From JBKEDS01 sp047975545 (lineage in GTDB: Bacteria; Bacteroidota; Bacteroidia; Flavobacteriales; Flavobacteriaceae), in the NCBI GenBank assembly GCA_047975545.1, contig JBKEDS010000004.1:1-64000 (forward strand): a DNA stretch of 64,000 bases, read 5' to 3'. Below are positions 44,208 through 52,384 of this stretch, in pieces. Numbering within the stretch: position 1 is the first letter of the stretch; the number at the start of each line of letters is the position of its first letter. The notes below the pieces were generated by a model, which was given only the letters and a program-made list of their open reading frames with translations, did no database searches and was not told where the DNA came from. The position numbers and the translations under genes were made by a program.

Positions 44208-44237
44208 CCCTACAAGGTTTTGGAAGCCTTGCAGATT
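44208..44237. repeat. CTACAAGG hairpin repeat before proB end
   Basis: CCTACAAGGTTTTGGAAGCC then TTGCAG: CAAGG pairs with CCTTG. It lies in the 62-bp gap between proB and argF'. Confidence 0.6.
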
Positions 44238-44246
44238 TGTTGTCTT

Positions 44247-45008
44247 CTATTTTATTTTTGTGAAAGGGATGCTACCGTTCATGGCGTTAATTATAAATTT
44301 ATCTTCCAAGCCGTTTACTATCCATGTTTCTATTTGCGCTTGTTTGGCCAGCGAAGCGGCTTCAATTTTAGATTGCATGCCACCGCTGCCGTGCGTGGAT
44401 TTTGTGCTTATTACCTGTTTGGTTAACTCGTTAAAATCCTCGACCAATGCAATGGTTTTTGGCGTTCCGTTTTGCATGGATGCCTTGGTGTAAATGCCTT
44501 GGGTGTTGGTGGCTATTATAAACAAATCGGCATGGAGCAACGAGGCGGTTAGTGCGCCGAGCTTATCGTTATCGCCAAATTTAATTTCGTCGGTGGCCAC
44601 CGTATCGTTTTCGTTAATTATAGGAATGTAATTGTTGTTAACCAGTATGTTTATGGTGTTTACAATATTGGTGCGGCTTTCTTGTTTTTCAAAATCGGAA
44701 TACGACAGCAAACATTGCGAGGTTAACAGGCCGTATTCCCTAAAAATTTCTTGGTAAATACGTATTAAATGTGGTTGCCCGATAGAGGCCAAGGCTTGTT
44801 TTACAAATACGTCCTGATGTTTACTTTCTAACTTAACAAATTGTTTGGCTACGGCAATAGCGCCCGAGCTTACAATAACAAATTCGTGCGTATCTTGAAG
44901 CTGTGCTATTTGGCTGGCCAAATCTTCAATTTTGCCCCTTGAAATATTGTCGGTTTCCTTGGTTAGGGTATTGGAGCCTATTTTTAGTAGTATGCGTTTT
45001 TTTTTCAT
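44247..45008 (-). CDS. proB: Glutamate 5-kinase
   Basis: 253 residues from the ATG at 45008; upstream codons up to 45038 overlap proA and are less likely. Amino-acid kinase domain only (RILLKIGSNTLTKET, VIVSSGAIAVAKQF, IINENDTVATDEIKFGDNDK, STHGSGGMQSKIEAA). It lacks the C-terminal PUA domain of the 367-residue E. coli enzyme. It starts proline synthesis and is one base apart from proA. Confidence 0.95.
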   Translation of the reverse strand: MKKKRILLKIGSNTLTKETDNISRGKIEDLASQIAQLQDTHEFVIVSSGAIAVAKQFVKLESKHQDVFVKQALASIGQPHLIRIYQEIFREYGLLTSQCLLSYSDFEKQESRTNIVNTINILVNNNYIPIINENDTVATDEIKFGDNDKLGALTASLLHADLFIIATNTQGIYTKASMQNGTPKTIALVEDFNELTKQVISTKSTHGSGGMQSKIEAASLAKQAQIETWIVNGLEDKFIINAMNGSIPFTKIK

Positions 45009-45009
45009 G

Positions 45010-46206
45010 TTACCGTATTTGCCCGTTACCAAAAACATACCATTTGTTGGTTACCAAATGCTGCAAGCCTATGGGGCCGCGTTGGTGCAGCTTATCGGTA
45101 CTTATGGCCAGCTCGCCGCCCAAACCAAATTGGCCGCCATCGGTAAAACGGGTCGAGGCATTGTGGTATACCGCTGCCGTATCGACATTTTCCATAAATA
45201 GTTTGGCTTCTGCTTCGTTGGTTGTAATAATGGCCGACGAATGCCCGCCGCAATAGGTGTTAATTGTATTAATAGCCATTTGCGTTGAAGGGGTTTCGGC
45301 AATGGCTATTTTAAAATCCAAAAACTCCTTATACCAAATGTCGTTGGACGTTATGGACTCAACTTCGTTATATTTAGAAAGGGTTTCATCACCAAGAATT
45401 TCAACATTAAAGGTTTTTAATTTTGAAATTAAGGCTTTTATGAAAGTATCTTTATTCGGAAGGTTTTTATCGACAAGCACTTTATCCAAAGCATTGCAAG
45501 CCGAAATTTTTGCCGTTTTGGCGTTGATAATAACATCTAAGGCAACCGCTACATCGGCTTCTTTTTCTACAAAAACAAAATTATTGCCCCGCCCGCTAAC
45601 AATTACGGGGCAAGAGGCGTGCTGCTTTACAAAGGCGATTAAACGCTCGCCGCCACGAGGCACGATTAAATCGACGTTTTGGGTTGGGTTTTCCAAAAAG
45701 GCTTGGGTTTCGGTGCGGTTATAGTTTAAGTACTCCACCCATTGGGTGGATGCCCCGTGCTTTTTTAAGGATTCGTGCCACAACTCGACAATTTTTAAGT
45801 TGGAGTTTAAGGATTCCTTGCCTCCTTTTAGTAAAATTTTATTGCCCGATTTAAAGGCTATGCCCGCCGCTTCTACCGTTACGTCGGGGCGCGATTCGTA
45901 AATAATAAGCACCGTGCCAAACGACGCCGTTTTATTGTATACCCGCATGCCATTTTCGTGGGTAAACGCAAACCGTTCGACTCCAACCGGATCGGGTTGC
46001 GATGCCAAATGCGTAACGGCCTTTATCATCTCGTTTACCTTAAAATCGTCTACCTTTAACCTATCGTACATAGAAATATCGTCGCCTTTATAGGCTTCCA
46101 AATCTTGCTTGTTTATGGCTATAATGGTTTGGCGTTCATGCTCTAAAAGCCTTGCCATTTCTAACAAAACGGCATTTCGGGTTTCTATGGATAAAAGGGG
46201 TTTCAT
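45010..46206 (-). CDS. proA: Gamma-glutamyl phosphate reductase
   Basis: 398 residues from the ATG at 46206. Aldehyde dehydrogenase superfamily: the ProA stretch FGTVLIIYESRPDVTVEAAG, then GGKESLNSN, and the active-site Cys in KTAKISACNALDKVLV. It reduces glutamyl phosphate to glutamate semialdehyde, partner of ProB. Placed between argD and proB within the arginine run, so arginine and proline synthesis are co-transcribed. Confidence 0.96.
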   Translation of the reverse strand: MKPLLSIETRNAVLLEMARLLEHERQTIIAINKQDLEAYKGDDISMYDRLKVDDFKVNEMIKAVTHLASQPDPVGVERFAFTHENGMRVYNKTASFGTVLIIYESRPDVTVEAAGIAFKSGNKILLKGGKESLNSNLKIVELWHESLKKHGASTQWVEYLNYNRTETQAFLENPTQNVDLIVPRGGERLIAFVKQHASCPVIVSGRGNNFVFVEKEADVAVALDVIINAKTAKISACNALDKVLVDKNLPNKDTFIKALISKLKTFNVEILGDETLSKYNEVESITSNDIWYKEFLDFKIAIAETPSTQMAINTINTYCGGHSSAIITTNEAEAKLFMENVDTAAVYHNASTRFTDGGQFGLGGELAISTDKLHQRGPIGLQHLVTNKWYVFGNGQIR

Positions 46207-46265
46207 TTTTTTTGTTTTTTTGAAAAGCAAAGGGTTTTAGTGCTATTCCACTTCTTTAATTCTAT

Positions 46266-47393
46266 TTACTTCAACACGTCTTTCAATGCTTTAAAAAAGG
46301 CATCGACATGTTCTTTTTTTATGGTTAAGGGCGGTAATATCCGCAATAGTTTTTTGTTGGTTGCGCCTCCGGTGAAAATATGGTGGCTGTAAATGAGTTT
46401 TTTTCGGAGCTCGCCCACTTCAAAATCGAATTCCAAACCAATCATTAAGCCTTTTCCCTTAATATTTTTTATCTGCGGAATTTGCTTTGCTTCTTTTATA
46501 AAATATGTTGAAACTTCGTTTACGTTATCGATAAGTTTTTCGTTTTCAATGGTATTTAACACGGCCAAGCCCGCCGCACAAGCCAAGTGGTTACCGCCAA
46601 ATGTAGTGCCCAACATGCCGTGCTTGGCTTCAATATCGGGGTGGATTAATATACCGCCAATGGGAAATCCGTTGCCCATGCCCTTGGCTATGGAAATTAT
46701 TTCGGGGGCTACGTTGTAATGCTGAAAAGCGAAAAACTTGCCCGAACGGCCATAGCCCGACTGTACCTCATCGGCAATAAAATAAGTGTTGTTTGCCTTG
46801 CAAAGCGCATCGGCTTGCTCGTAAAATTGTGCGGTTGCTTGGTCCAGGCCGCCAACGCCTTGGATAAACTCTACAATAACGGCGCAAACATCGCCTTTTT
46901 CCAATTCGGTTTTTACACCTTCAATATCGTTAAGCTCCAAAAAGGTTACGGCTTGCTGGGCGTTTATGGGCGCCACGATATTAGGGTTATCGGTTGCTGC
47001 CACGGCGGCCGATGTTCGACCGTGAAATCCGTTTTTAAACGCTACTACTCTGGATTTTCCTGTTTTAAACGATGCCAGTTTTAGGGCATTTTCGTTGGCT
47101 TCGGCACCCGAATTGCACAAAAACAAATTATAACCTTTGCAGCCTGAAAGGGTTTCCAACCTATTGGCCAACTCAACTTGTAACGGATTTTGGATGGCAT
47201 TGGAATAAAAGCCCAATTTGGCTACTTGGCTGCTAATAGCCTCGACATAATTGGGATGTGCATGGCCTATGGAAATTACGGCGTGGCCGCCGTATAAATC
47301 CAAATACTCAATTCCCTTATCGTCGTAAACATACACATCCTTACCCGATACCGGTGTTACATTATATAGTGGATAAACGTTAAATAATGGCAT
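46266..47393 (-). CDS. argD: Acetylornithine/succinylornithine aminotransferase
   Basis: 375 residues. Class III PLP aminotransferase: NSGAEANENALKLA, TYFIADEVQSGYGRSGKFFA, and the PLP Lys in IISIAKGMGNGFPIGGI. It makes N-acyl-ornithine from the semialdehyde. Class III ornithine aminotransferase is a close alternative, but the operon settles ArgD. It is 2 bp from proC. Confidence 0.95.
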   Translation of the reverse strand: MPLFNVYPLYNVTPVSGKDVYVYDDKGIEYLDLYGGHAVISIGHAHPNYVEAISSQVAKLGFYSNAIQNPLQVELANRLETLSGCKGYNLFLCNSGAEANENALKLASFKTGKSRVVAFKNGFHGRTSAAVAATDNPNIVAPINAQQAVTFLELNDIEGVKTELEKGDVCAVIVEFIQGVGGLDQATAQFYEQADALCKANNTYFIADEVQSGYGRSGKFFAFQHYNVAPEIISIAKGMGNGFPIGGILIHPDIEAKHGMLGTTFGGNHLACAAGLAVLNTIENEKLIDNVNEVSTYFIKEAKQIPQIKNIKGKGLMIGLEFDFEVGELRKKLIYSHHIFTGGATNKKLLRILPPLTIKKEHVDAFFKALKDVLK

Positions 47394-47395
47394 TT

Positions 47396-48196
47396 TTAAT
47401 TCTTTTTAATTTGGTTAATTTTTTCGAACGATGCCACGATACCTTGTATTAAGGCCGAGCTTAGCCCTTGGTGTTCCATGGCGTTTAGTCCGGCAATGGT
47501 ACAACCGCTTGGCGTTGTAACGCGGTCTATTTCCTGTTCGGGGTGCTTGCCCGACTCAATAAGCAGGCTTGCTGCCCCAAAACAGGTTTGCGTGGCCAGT
47601 TCGTGGGCTTGTTGGGCTTCGAAACCCAACTGGATGGCGCCTTGCGTGGTGGCCCGTATTAGGCGCATCCAGAACGCAATACCACTGGCACAAATAACGG
47701 TGGCCGCTTGCACCAAATCTTCGGAAATAACCATAGTTGTGCCCAATTGGTCGAAAATATCTTGTGCCAATGCTACTTTATCCTGTACTTGGGCTTTTTC
47801 GTTTGCCGCTATGCAGGTCATGGACTTGCCAATGGAAATGGCCGTATTGGGCATAACCCGGATTACGTTTTTGTCGGCTCCGATAATAGCTTCAATCCTT
47901 GCAATATCCACGCCCGCAGCTACCGAAATTATTACATGCTCCTTGGTTATTTTATCGGCTACCTGCTCCAATACCTTATCGATATGTTTTGGTTGAAGTG
48001 CAAAAATTACCATGTTGCTTTGCTGTACCGCCAAAGCATTGTCGTTGGTAATGGTTAGGTTTTCAATATTTGAAAAACTGCTTAAATGCCCCGTGTTCCT
48101 GCTGCTTAAATACAGGCTTGTAAATATTTTGCTTTTAATGAGTCCATTTGCTATTGAACTTCCGAGATTCCCGATTCCTATTATGGCTATTTTCAT
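47396..48196 (-). CDS. proC: Pyrroline-5-carboxylate reductase
   Basis: 266 residues. NAD(P) fold IAIIGIGNLGSSIANGLIKS, then VIRVMPNTAISIGKSMTCIA, and the C-terminal dimer domain with EIDRVTTPSGCTIAGLNAME, the ProC signature. It completes proline synthesis, so all three proline genes lie in the arginine operon. Confidence 0.96.
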   Translation of the reverse strand: MKIAIIGIGNLGSSIANGLIKSKIFTSLYLSSRNTGHLSSFSNIENLTITNDNALAVQQSNMVIFALQPKHIDKVLEQVADKITKEHVIISVAAGVDIARIEAIIGADKNVIRVMPNTAISIGKSMTCIAANEKAQVQDKVALAQDIFDQLGTTMVISEDLVQAATVICASGIAFWMRLIRATTQGAIQLGFEAQQAHELATQTCFGAASLLIESGKHPEQEIDRVTTPSGCTIAGLNAMEHQGLSSALIQGIVASFEKINQIKKN

Positions 48197-48382
48197 GTTT
48201 TTTCTCCCCCAGCCCCTCCGAGTTTCTTACTCTTGGGGTTAAATTAGTTAGTATGCAGTTCTATATTATTTTGTTTTTTTATACCTACAAGGTTTTAAAA
48301 ACTTTGCAGGAAGTTGCTGAAATTCTTTCGAGAAAACATTATGCTTTACAAACTCGCCCACCCCGGAGGGTTAGGGGAGGAA
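48197..48382. other. Gap inside the arginine-proline operon
   Basis: 186 bp between proC and argC with a hairpin of the CTACAAGG family at 48284-48312, and CCCCTCCG / GGAGGGTTAGGGGAGG segments that can pair with each other. No gene. Confidence 0.5.
48284..48313. repeat. CTACAAGG hairpin repeat between proC and argC
   Basis: CCTACAAGGTTTTAAAAACT then TTGCAGG, the third copy of the hairpin family, with an extended CCT.CAA / TTG.AGG frame. Confidence 0.6.
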
Positions 48383-49375
48383 TTAAAAGTACATTGCCTT
48401 CAACCTCAACCCTGTTGTTTCTTCCAGCCCAAACATTAGGTTCATATTTTGAACGGCTTGCCCAGAAGCGCCTTTTAGTAAATTATCGGTAATACTTGTT
48501 ATTAATAATTTGTTATCGTGCTTATGCAAATGCAGCAAACAGTTATTGGTATTTACTACTTGTTTTAGGTGCAGGGCTTCATCGGACACAAAGGTGAATT
48601 TTGCTGTTTTATAAAATGCTTTATACAAGCTAACGGCTTCTTCCAAAGTACCTTCAAAATTGGTGTATAGGGTTGCGAAAATGCCCCTTGAAAAATCGCC
48701 ACGGTTGGGCATAAACAAAATTTCGGTATTAAAATTGGGCTGCAATTGTTTTACCGATTGGGTTATTTCGCCCAAATGTTGGTGCGTAAACGGCTTATAA
48801 TACGAAAAATTATTGTCGCGCCACGGAAAATGCGAGGTGGCCGATAGCGACGTACCCGCCCCAGTTGCGCCCGTTACCGCATTAATATGAACATCGGTTT
48901 TTAGTAAACCCGCATTGGCCAAAGGTAACAAACCCAGTTGTATGGTCGTGGCAAAACAGCCCGGATTGGCAATATAGTTTGCTTTTTTAATGGCTTCCCT
49001 TTGTAGTTCGGGCAAACCGTAAACAAAGGTTTTTGCTCGTGTTGCACTTGCCGAAGTAAACATTTTATCTTTTTCCAACCTAAAATCGTTACCTAAGTCG
49101 ATAATTTTTGTGGTGCTGGAAAATGTGTTCTCCGTTAAAAATTTAACCGAATTGCCATGTCCCAAACATAAAAACAGTACATCTACATTGGGGTTAACCG
49201 TATCGGTAAAGGCCATATCCAGCCATCCTACCAAATCCTGGTGAATGCTGCTTATTTTGTTTCCGGCGTTGGAAGTGCTGTACACAAAATCTATTTCGGC
49301 TTCGGGGTGGTTAATAAGCAACCGTATTAACTCGCCTGCGGTATAGCCTGCCCCTCCTATTATTCCTACTTTCAT
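48383..49375 (-). CDS. argC: N-acetyl-gamma-glutamyl-phosphate reductase
   Basis: 330 residues. GIIGGAGYTAGELIRLL nucleotide fold, the catalytic Cys in IANPGCFATTIQLGLLPLA, and ATSHFPWRDNNFSYYKPFTH. It reduces N-acyl-glutamyl phosphate. Between it and the GNAT-argG gene is MITE copy B. Confidence 0.96.
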   Translation of the reverse strand: MKVGIIGGAGYTAGELIRLLINHPEAEIDFVYSTSNAGNKISSIHQDLVGWLDMAFTDTVNPNVDVLFLCLGHGNSVKFLTENTFSSTTKIIDLGNDFRLEKDKMFTSASATRAKTFVYGLPELQREAIKKANYIANPGCFATTIQLGLLPLANAGLLKTDVHINAVTGATGAGTSLSATSHFPWRDNNFSYYKPFTHQHLGEITQSVKQLQPNFNTEILFMPNRGDFSRGIFATLYTNFEGTLEEAVSLYKAFYKTAKFTFVSDEALHLKQVVNTNNCLLHLHKHDNKLLITSITDNLLKGASGQAVQNMNLMFGLEETTGLRLKAMYF

Positions 49376-49399
49376 TTTCTTGCTTTTTTAAACCTATCT

Positions 49400-49521
49400 G
49401 TTATGTCAACTATAAATTTAATATAAAGATTGCTTCGTCGTCGTACCTCCTTCTCGCAACGACGTCATTGCGACGACAACGGAGGAAGCAATCCCATCCG
49501 TCAATTTTAATTTGACATAAC
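49400..49521. repeat. Miniature inverted-repeat element, copy B
   Basis: 122 bp, GTTATGTCAA (49400-49409) to TTGACATAAC (49512-49521), in opposite orientation to copy A at 33066. It sits between argG and argC inside an operon, so if transcribed it would fold into a long hairpin in the mRNA. The bases outside one end (ACTAC) also match copy A, so the true repeat may be about 5 bp longer at that end. Confidence 0.85.
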
Positions 49522-49522
49522 A

Positions 49523-49555
49523 CTACAAGGGTTTGGAAACCCTGCAAGGTTCTTG
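49523..49555. repeat. CTACAAGG hairpin repeat in the arginine operon
   Basis: CTACAAGGGTTTGGAAACCC then TGCAAGG: GGGTTT pairs with AAACCC. The same pattern occurs at 44208-44237 (before proB) and 48284-48313 (before argC). Confidence 0.65.
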
Positions 49556-49560
49556 TTTTA

Positions 49561-51315
49561 TTACGAATTTACCTGTTGGTATATTTTGTTTTGGTTTCCG
49601 AATATTTTAATAAAGCCCTTGGCTTCGTCGGCGGTCCAGCTTTTGTTCTCTTCGCCGTAGCTACCAAATTTGGCGCTCATTAAATCGTGTATGGACGAAA
49701 TACCGTCCAACGAAAAATGATAGGGTTTTAACGTTACCGTTACATCGCCCGAAACTTTGTCTTGGCTGCTTTGAAGGAATGCTTCCATATCGCGCATTAC
49801 AGGGTCAAGGTATTGCCCTTCGTGTAGGTGCATACCGTAAAAGCTGGCAATGTACTCCTTATGTTGTAACTGCCATTTGGTAAGGGTGTGCTTTTCCAAC
49901 AAATGGTGCGCTTTAATGGTTATTAATGCGGCGGCGGCCTCGAAACCTACACGCCCTTTAATGCCCACAATGGTATCGCCCACATGTATATCGCGACCAA
50001 TGGCATAGGCCGAAGCGAGGTTGTTTAAGGTTTCTATGTTAATTTCGGGGTCGTTTTCTATTCCGTTTACGGCAATTAATTCGCCTTTTTCGAAAGTTAA
50101 CTTTACTTTTTCTTCTTCTTTATGCTTTAACTGCGACGGATAGGCCTCCCCTGGCAAAGGCTTATCGGAAGTTAAGGTTTCCGAACCGCCAACACTTGTT
50201 CCCCAAAGCCCTTTGTTAATGGAATATTTGGCTTTTTCCCAAGGCATGTCGATACCATTGGCCTTTAAATAATCTATTTCTTCTTGCCGAGTTAGTTTTT
50301 GGTCCCTAATGGGTGTAATGATTTTTATGTTGGGTGCCAAGGTTTGAAAAATCATATCGAAGCGCACTTGGTCGTTGCCTGCTCCGGTGCTGCCGTGGGC
50401 AATGTATTCGGCATTAATGCTTTTGGCGTACTCGATAATTTCTATGGCCTGGATAATGCGCTCGGCACTTACCGAAAGTGGATAGGTGTTGTTTTTTAAT
50501 ACATTTCCAAATATTAAATATTTAACTACTTTTTGGTAAAAGGTGGCTACGGCATCGATATTTTTATAGGTGGTAACGCCCATTTTATAGGCATTGGTTT
50601 CGATTTTATCGATTTCTTCTTTTTTAAATCCGCCCGTATTTACGCTTACGGCGTGTACTTCGTATTCTTTCGACAGGCTAACGGCACAGTACGAGGTGTC
50701 CAACCCACCACTGTATGCTATTACTAATTTTTTCATTGGTTTGTTTATTTGATTTAGAATCTTGTTTATCGGGGCAAGTTTCGACTCGAAATATGGGTTA
50801 ACGTAATATTTATATTTTAGTTCGTCCCTTAATTTTCCTATTTTTTCCAAGGCTTCCACTATTCTTGGCGATAGGTCCTTTAAGGCTATATGCTTCATGC
50901 CCAATAGTTGGTTGTTGCAATGCACGGCTGGCTCTTGGGCTATTGATATAAGAAACTCCTTCATGTACCGCTTGGTCATTAGGTGCATTAAAAGCAGGCC
51001 TATATTGGCTTTTCGGTACTGCGGGTGCACCCATAGGGACGAGCGTTCGTACATTGAAAATTTATGCACCTTATGCCTGTGTACAAAAATATGGGCATAA
51101 ACGTCTTCAGCTTTTTTAACAATATAACACCCATTTAACAAACGGGATTGCAACATTTCGGGGCTTGCAAAATACATGGATGGGTTTTCGCGCGTGCGTT
51201 CGGAAATGGTTTCGATTAATGCGTCCGGAAGTTCGTAGGTAAAAACGACTTCCAATCCTTCTTCTTCGCAAAAGGCTATTGCCTCGTCTATAGATGTGTT
51301 AATGTCCTTGCTCAA
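49561..51315 (-). CDS. argG: GNAT acyltransferase-argininosuccinate synthase fusion
   Basis: 584 residues, about 190 more than ArgG alone. Residues 1-190 are a GNAT-like domain (YAHIFVHRHKVHKFSMYERS, WVHPQYRKANIGLLLMHLM with the acyl-CoA pyrophosphate loop). Residue 194 is a Met at 50736 that begins ArgG: VIAYSGGLDTSYCAVSLSKE (ATP P-loop), GSTGAGNDQVRFD and the C-terminal tetramer domain. No stop separates them, so the chain is continuous, though internal initiation at 50736 could yield free ArgG. A GNAT beside argG is a candidate for the acyl-CoA:glutamate acyltransferase that begins the pathway, which is otherwise absent here. First gene of the operon. Confidence 0.88.
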   Translation of the reverse strand: MSKDINTSIDEAIAFCEEEGLEVVFTYELPDALIETISERTRENPSMYFASPEMLQSRLLNGCYIVKKAEDVYAHIFVHRHKVHKFSMYERSSLWVHPQYRKANIGLLLMHLMTKRYMKEFLISIAQEPAVHCNNQLLGMKHIALKDLSPRIVEALEKIGKLRDELKYKYYVNPYFESKLAPINKILNQINKPMKKLVIAYSGGLDTSYCAVSLSKEYEVHAVSVNTGGFKKEEIDKIETNAYKMGVTTYKNIDAVATFYQKVVKYLIFGNVLKNNTYPLSVSAERIIQAIEIIEYAKSINAEYIAHGSTGAGNDQVRFDMIFQTLAPNIKIITPIRDQKLTRQEEIDYLKANGIDMPWEKAKYSINKGLWGTSVGGSETLTSDKPLPGEAYPSQLKHKEEEKVKLTFEKGELIAVNGIENDPEINIETLNNLASAYAIGRDIHVGDTIVGIKGRVGFEAAAALITIKAHHLLEKHTLTKWQLQHKEYIASFYGMHLHEGQYLDPVMRDMEAFLQSSQDKVSGDVTVTLKPYHFSLDGISSIHDLMSAKFGSYGEENKSWTADEAKGFIKIFGNQNKIYQQVNS

Positions 51316-51560
51316 TATTATTTTCTATTTATACATTTCAACAAAGAAATGCAGGCCAACAACTTTGGTTTAATTATGGTTTAAAAGGGTTTTGCTTGGT
51401 ACGGAACCGGACTCGCCTAAGTTCCAAAAATAGAGAATACACCCCTAGGGGCGACGTGGAAAACAACGATACTCGCCACAAGTAAGGCTTGTGGCCGTGG
51501 TGTAACGTTTCGTTATGTTTGAAGTTTTACCCAACTTGTTTTCTTTTGTATGTGTAAAGG
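51316..51560 (-). promoter_or_regulatory. Structured leader of the arginine-proline operon
   Basis: On the minus strand a hairpin CCACAAG/CTTGTGG (51476-51494) is followed by TCGCC at 51450-51454, which can pair either with GGCGA upstream (51473-51477) or with GGCGA downstream (51413-51417). Both partners lie in a repeated GGCGAGT. Such mutually exclusive pairs are typical of attenuators. A possible -7 TACCTTTA is at 51555-51562. I could not match it to a known riboswitch class or find an Arg-rich leader peptide. Confidence 0.4.
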
Positions 51561-51667
51561 TAAAATTTTATTTTATACAATAAAAAATTTTATATATTTT
51601 TTAAGCAGCTTTGCATAATAAATGCTTATTCCGCACTTTTTTACAACATTTTTCAAAAGGAATTGCC

Positions 51668-52258
51668 TTATATTTTGTTTTCATCAAGCCTTGCTCCCGT
51701 AAATAGCAAAACAAAGCTAAAAAATCCGGCATCTACATTTTTTCGGATTATGGCGTACGACTTGGTAATATGCGATTCTACCGTTTTTATGGAAAGCCCT
51801 AAATATTCGGCGATTTCCATATTGGTTAGACCTTCCTGCTTACTTAACAAAAAAGTGTTTTTATATTTTTTTGGCAAACGTTCAATTTCACTTTTAACCA
51901 AAGCCAAAAGGCTGTTAAACGACACATCGTCTACTTCTTCCACAATAGTATCCAAAGCTTCGATATATTTTTTTTCAAGTAACGATACTGCTTGTTTTTT
52001 TCTGTACTGGTCTACAAATTCGTTGTAAACCGAACGGTACAAAGTACTGGTTATGTTAAATTCGTCCTTTAAAGCCTTTCGGTTTTTCCAAAGTTTAAAA
52101 AATACATTTTGAACGATGTCCTCAGCAGCATTTCTATCCAAACAAAGGTTTAAGGCGTAAACACATAGCTTTTGGTAATAGGTGTCCATCAACATTTCGT
52201 ATACACGATGATTGCCCTGCTTTAAGTCGAAAATTATTTTTCTGCTATTCTCAATCAA
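51668..52258 (-). CDS. ECF RNA polymerase sigma factor (Bacteroidota FecI-like)
   Basis: 196 residues. There is no ATG in range: the frame runs to a TTG at 52348, but a TTG at 52258 gives MIENSRKIIFDLKQGNHRVY, the usual start of these factors. Region 2 is YALNLCLDRNAAEDIVQNVF and FFKLWKNRKALKD. Region 4 is FLLSKQEGLTNMEIAEYLGL with SIKTVESHITKSYAII. It lies divergently next to a FecR gene and a SusC with an STN domain, so it should switch on that SusCD pair when the anti-sigma factor is relieved. Confidence 0.9.
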   Translation of the reverse strand: MIENSRKIIFDLKQGNHRVYEMLMDTYYQKLCVYALNLCLDRNAAEDIVQNVFFKLWKNRKALKDEFNITSTLYRSVYNEFVDQYRKKQAVSLLEKKYIEALDTIVEEVDDVSFNSLLALVKSEIERLPKKYKNTFLLSKQEGLTNMEIAEYLGLSIKTVESHITKSYAIIRKNVDAGFFSFVLLFTGARLDENKI

Positions 52259-52384
52259 TTTTATTTTTTGCTTAGTTTTTTTTAAAAAAAATAAGGCTAA
52301 ATGTATACAATTGCAATTAAACAAACAAAAAAAATAGGGTATTGACAATTAGCTTCGTATTAGTTATATAAGAAATGCTTAAAA

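Noticed and set aside
46719..47084. 121-residue plus-strand frame
   Set aside because: Shadow of argD; its Cys/Gly/Tyr-rich content has no family features.
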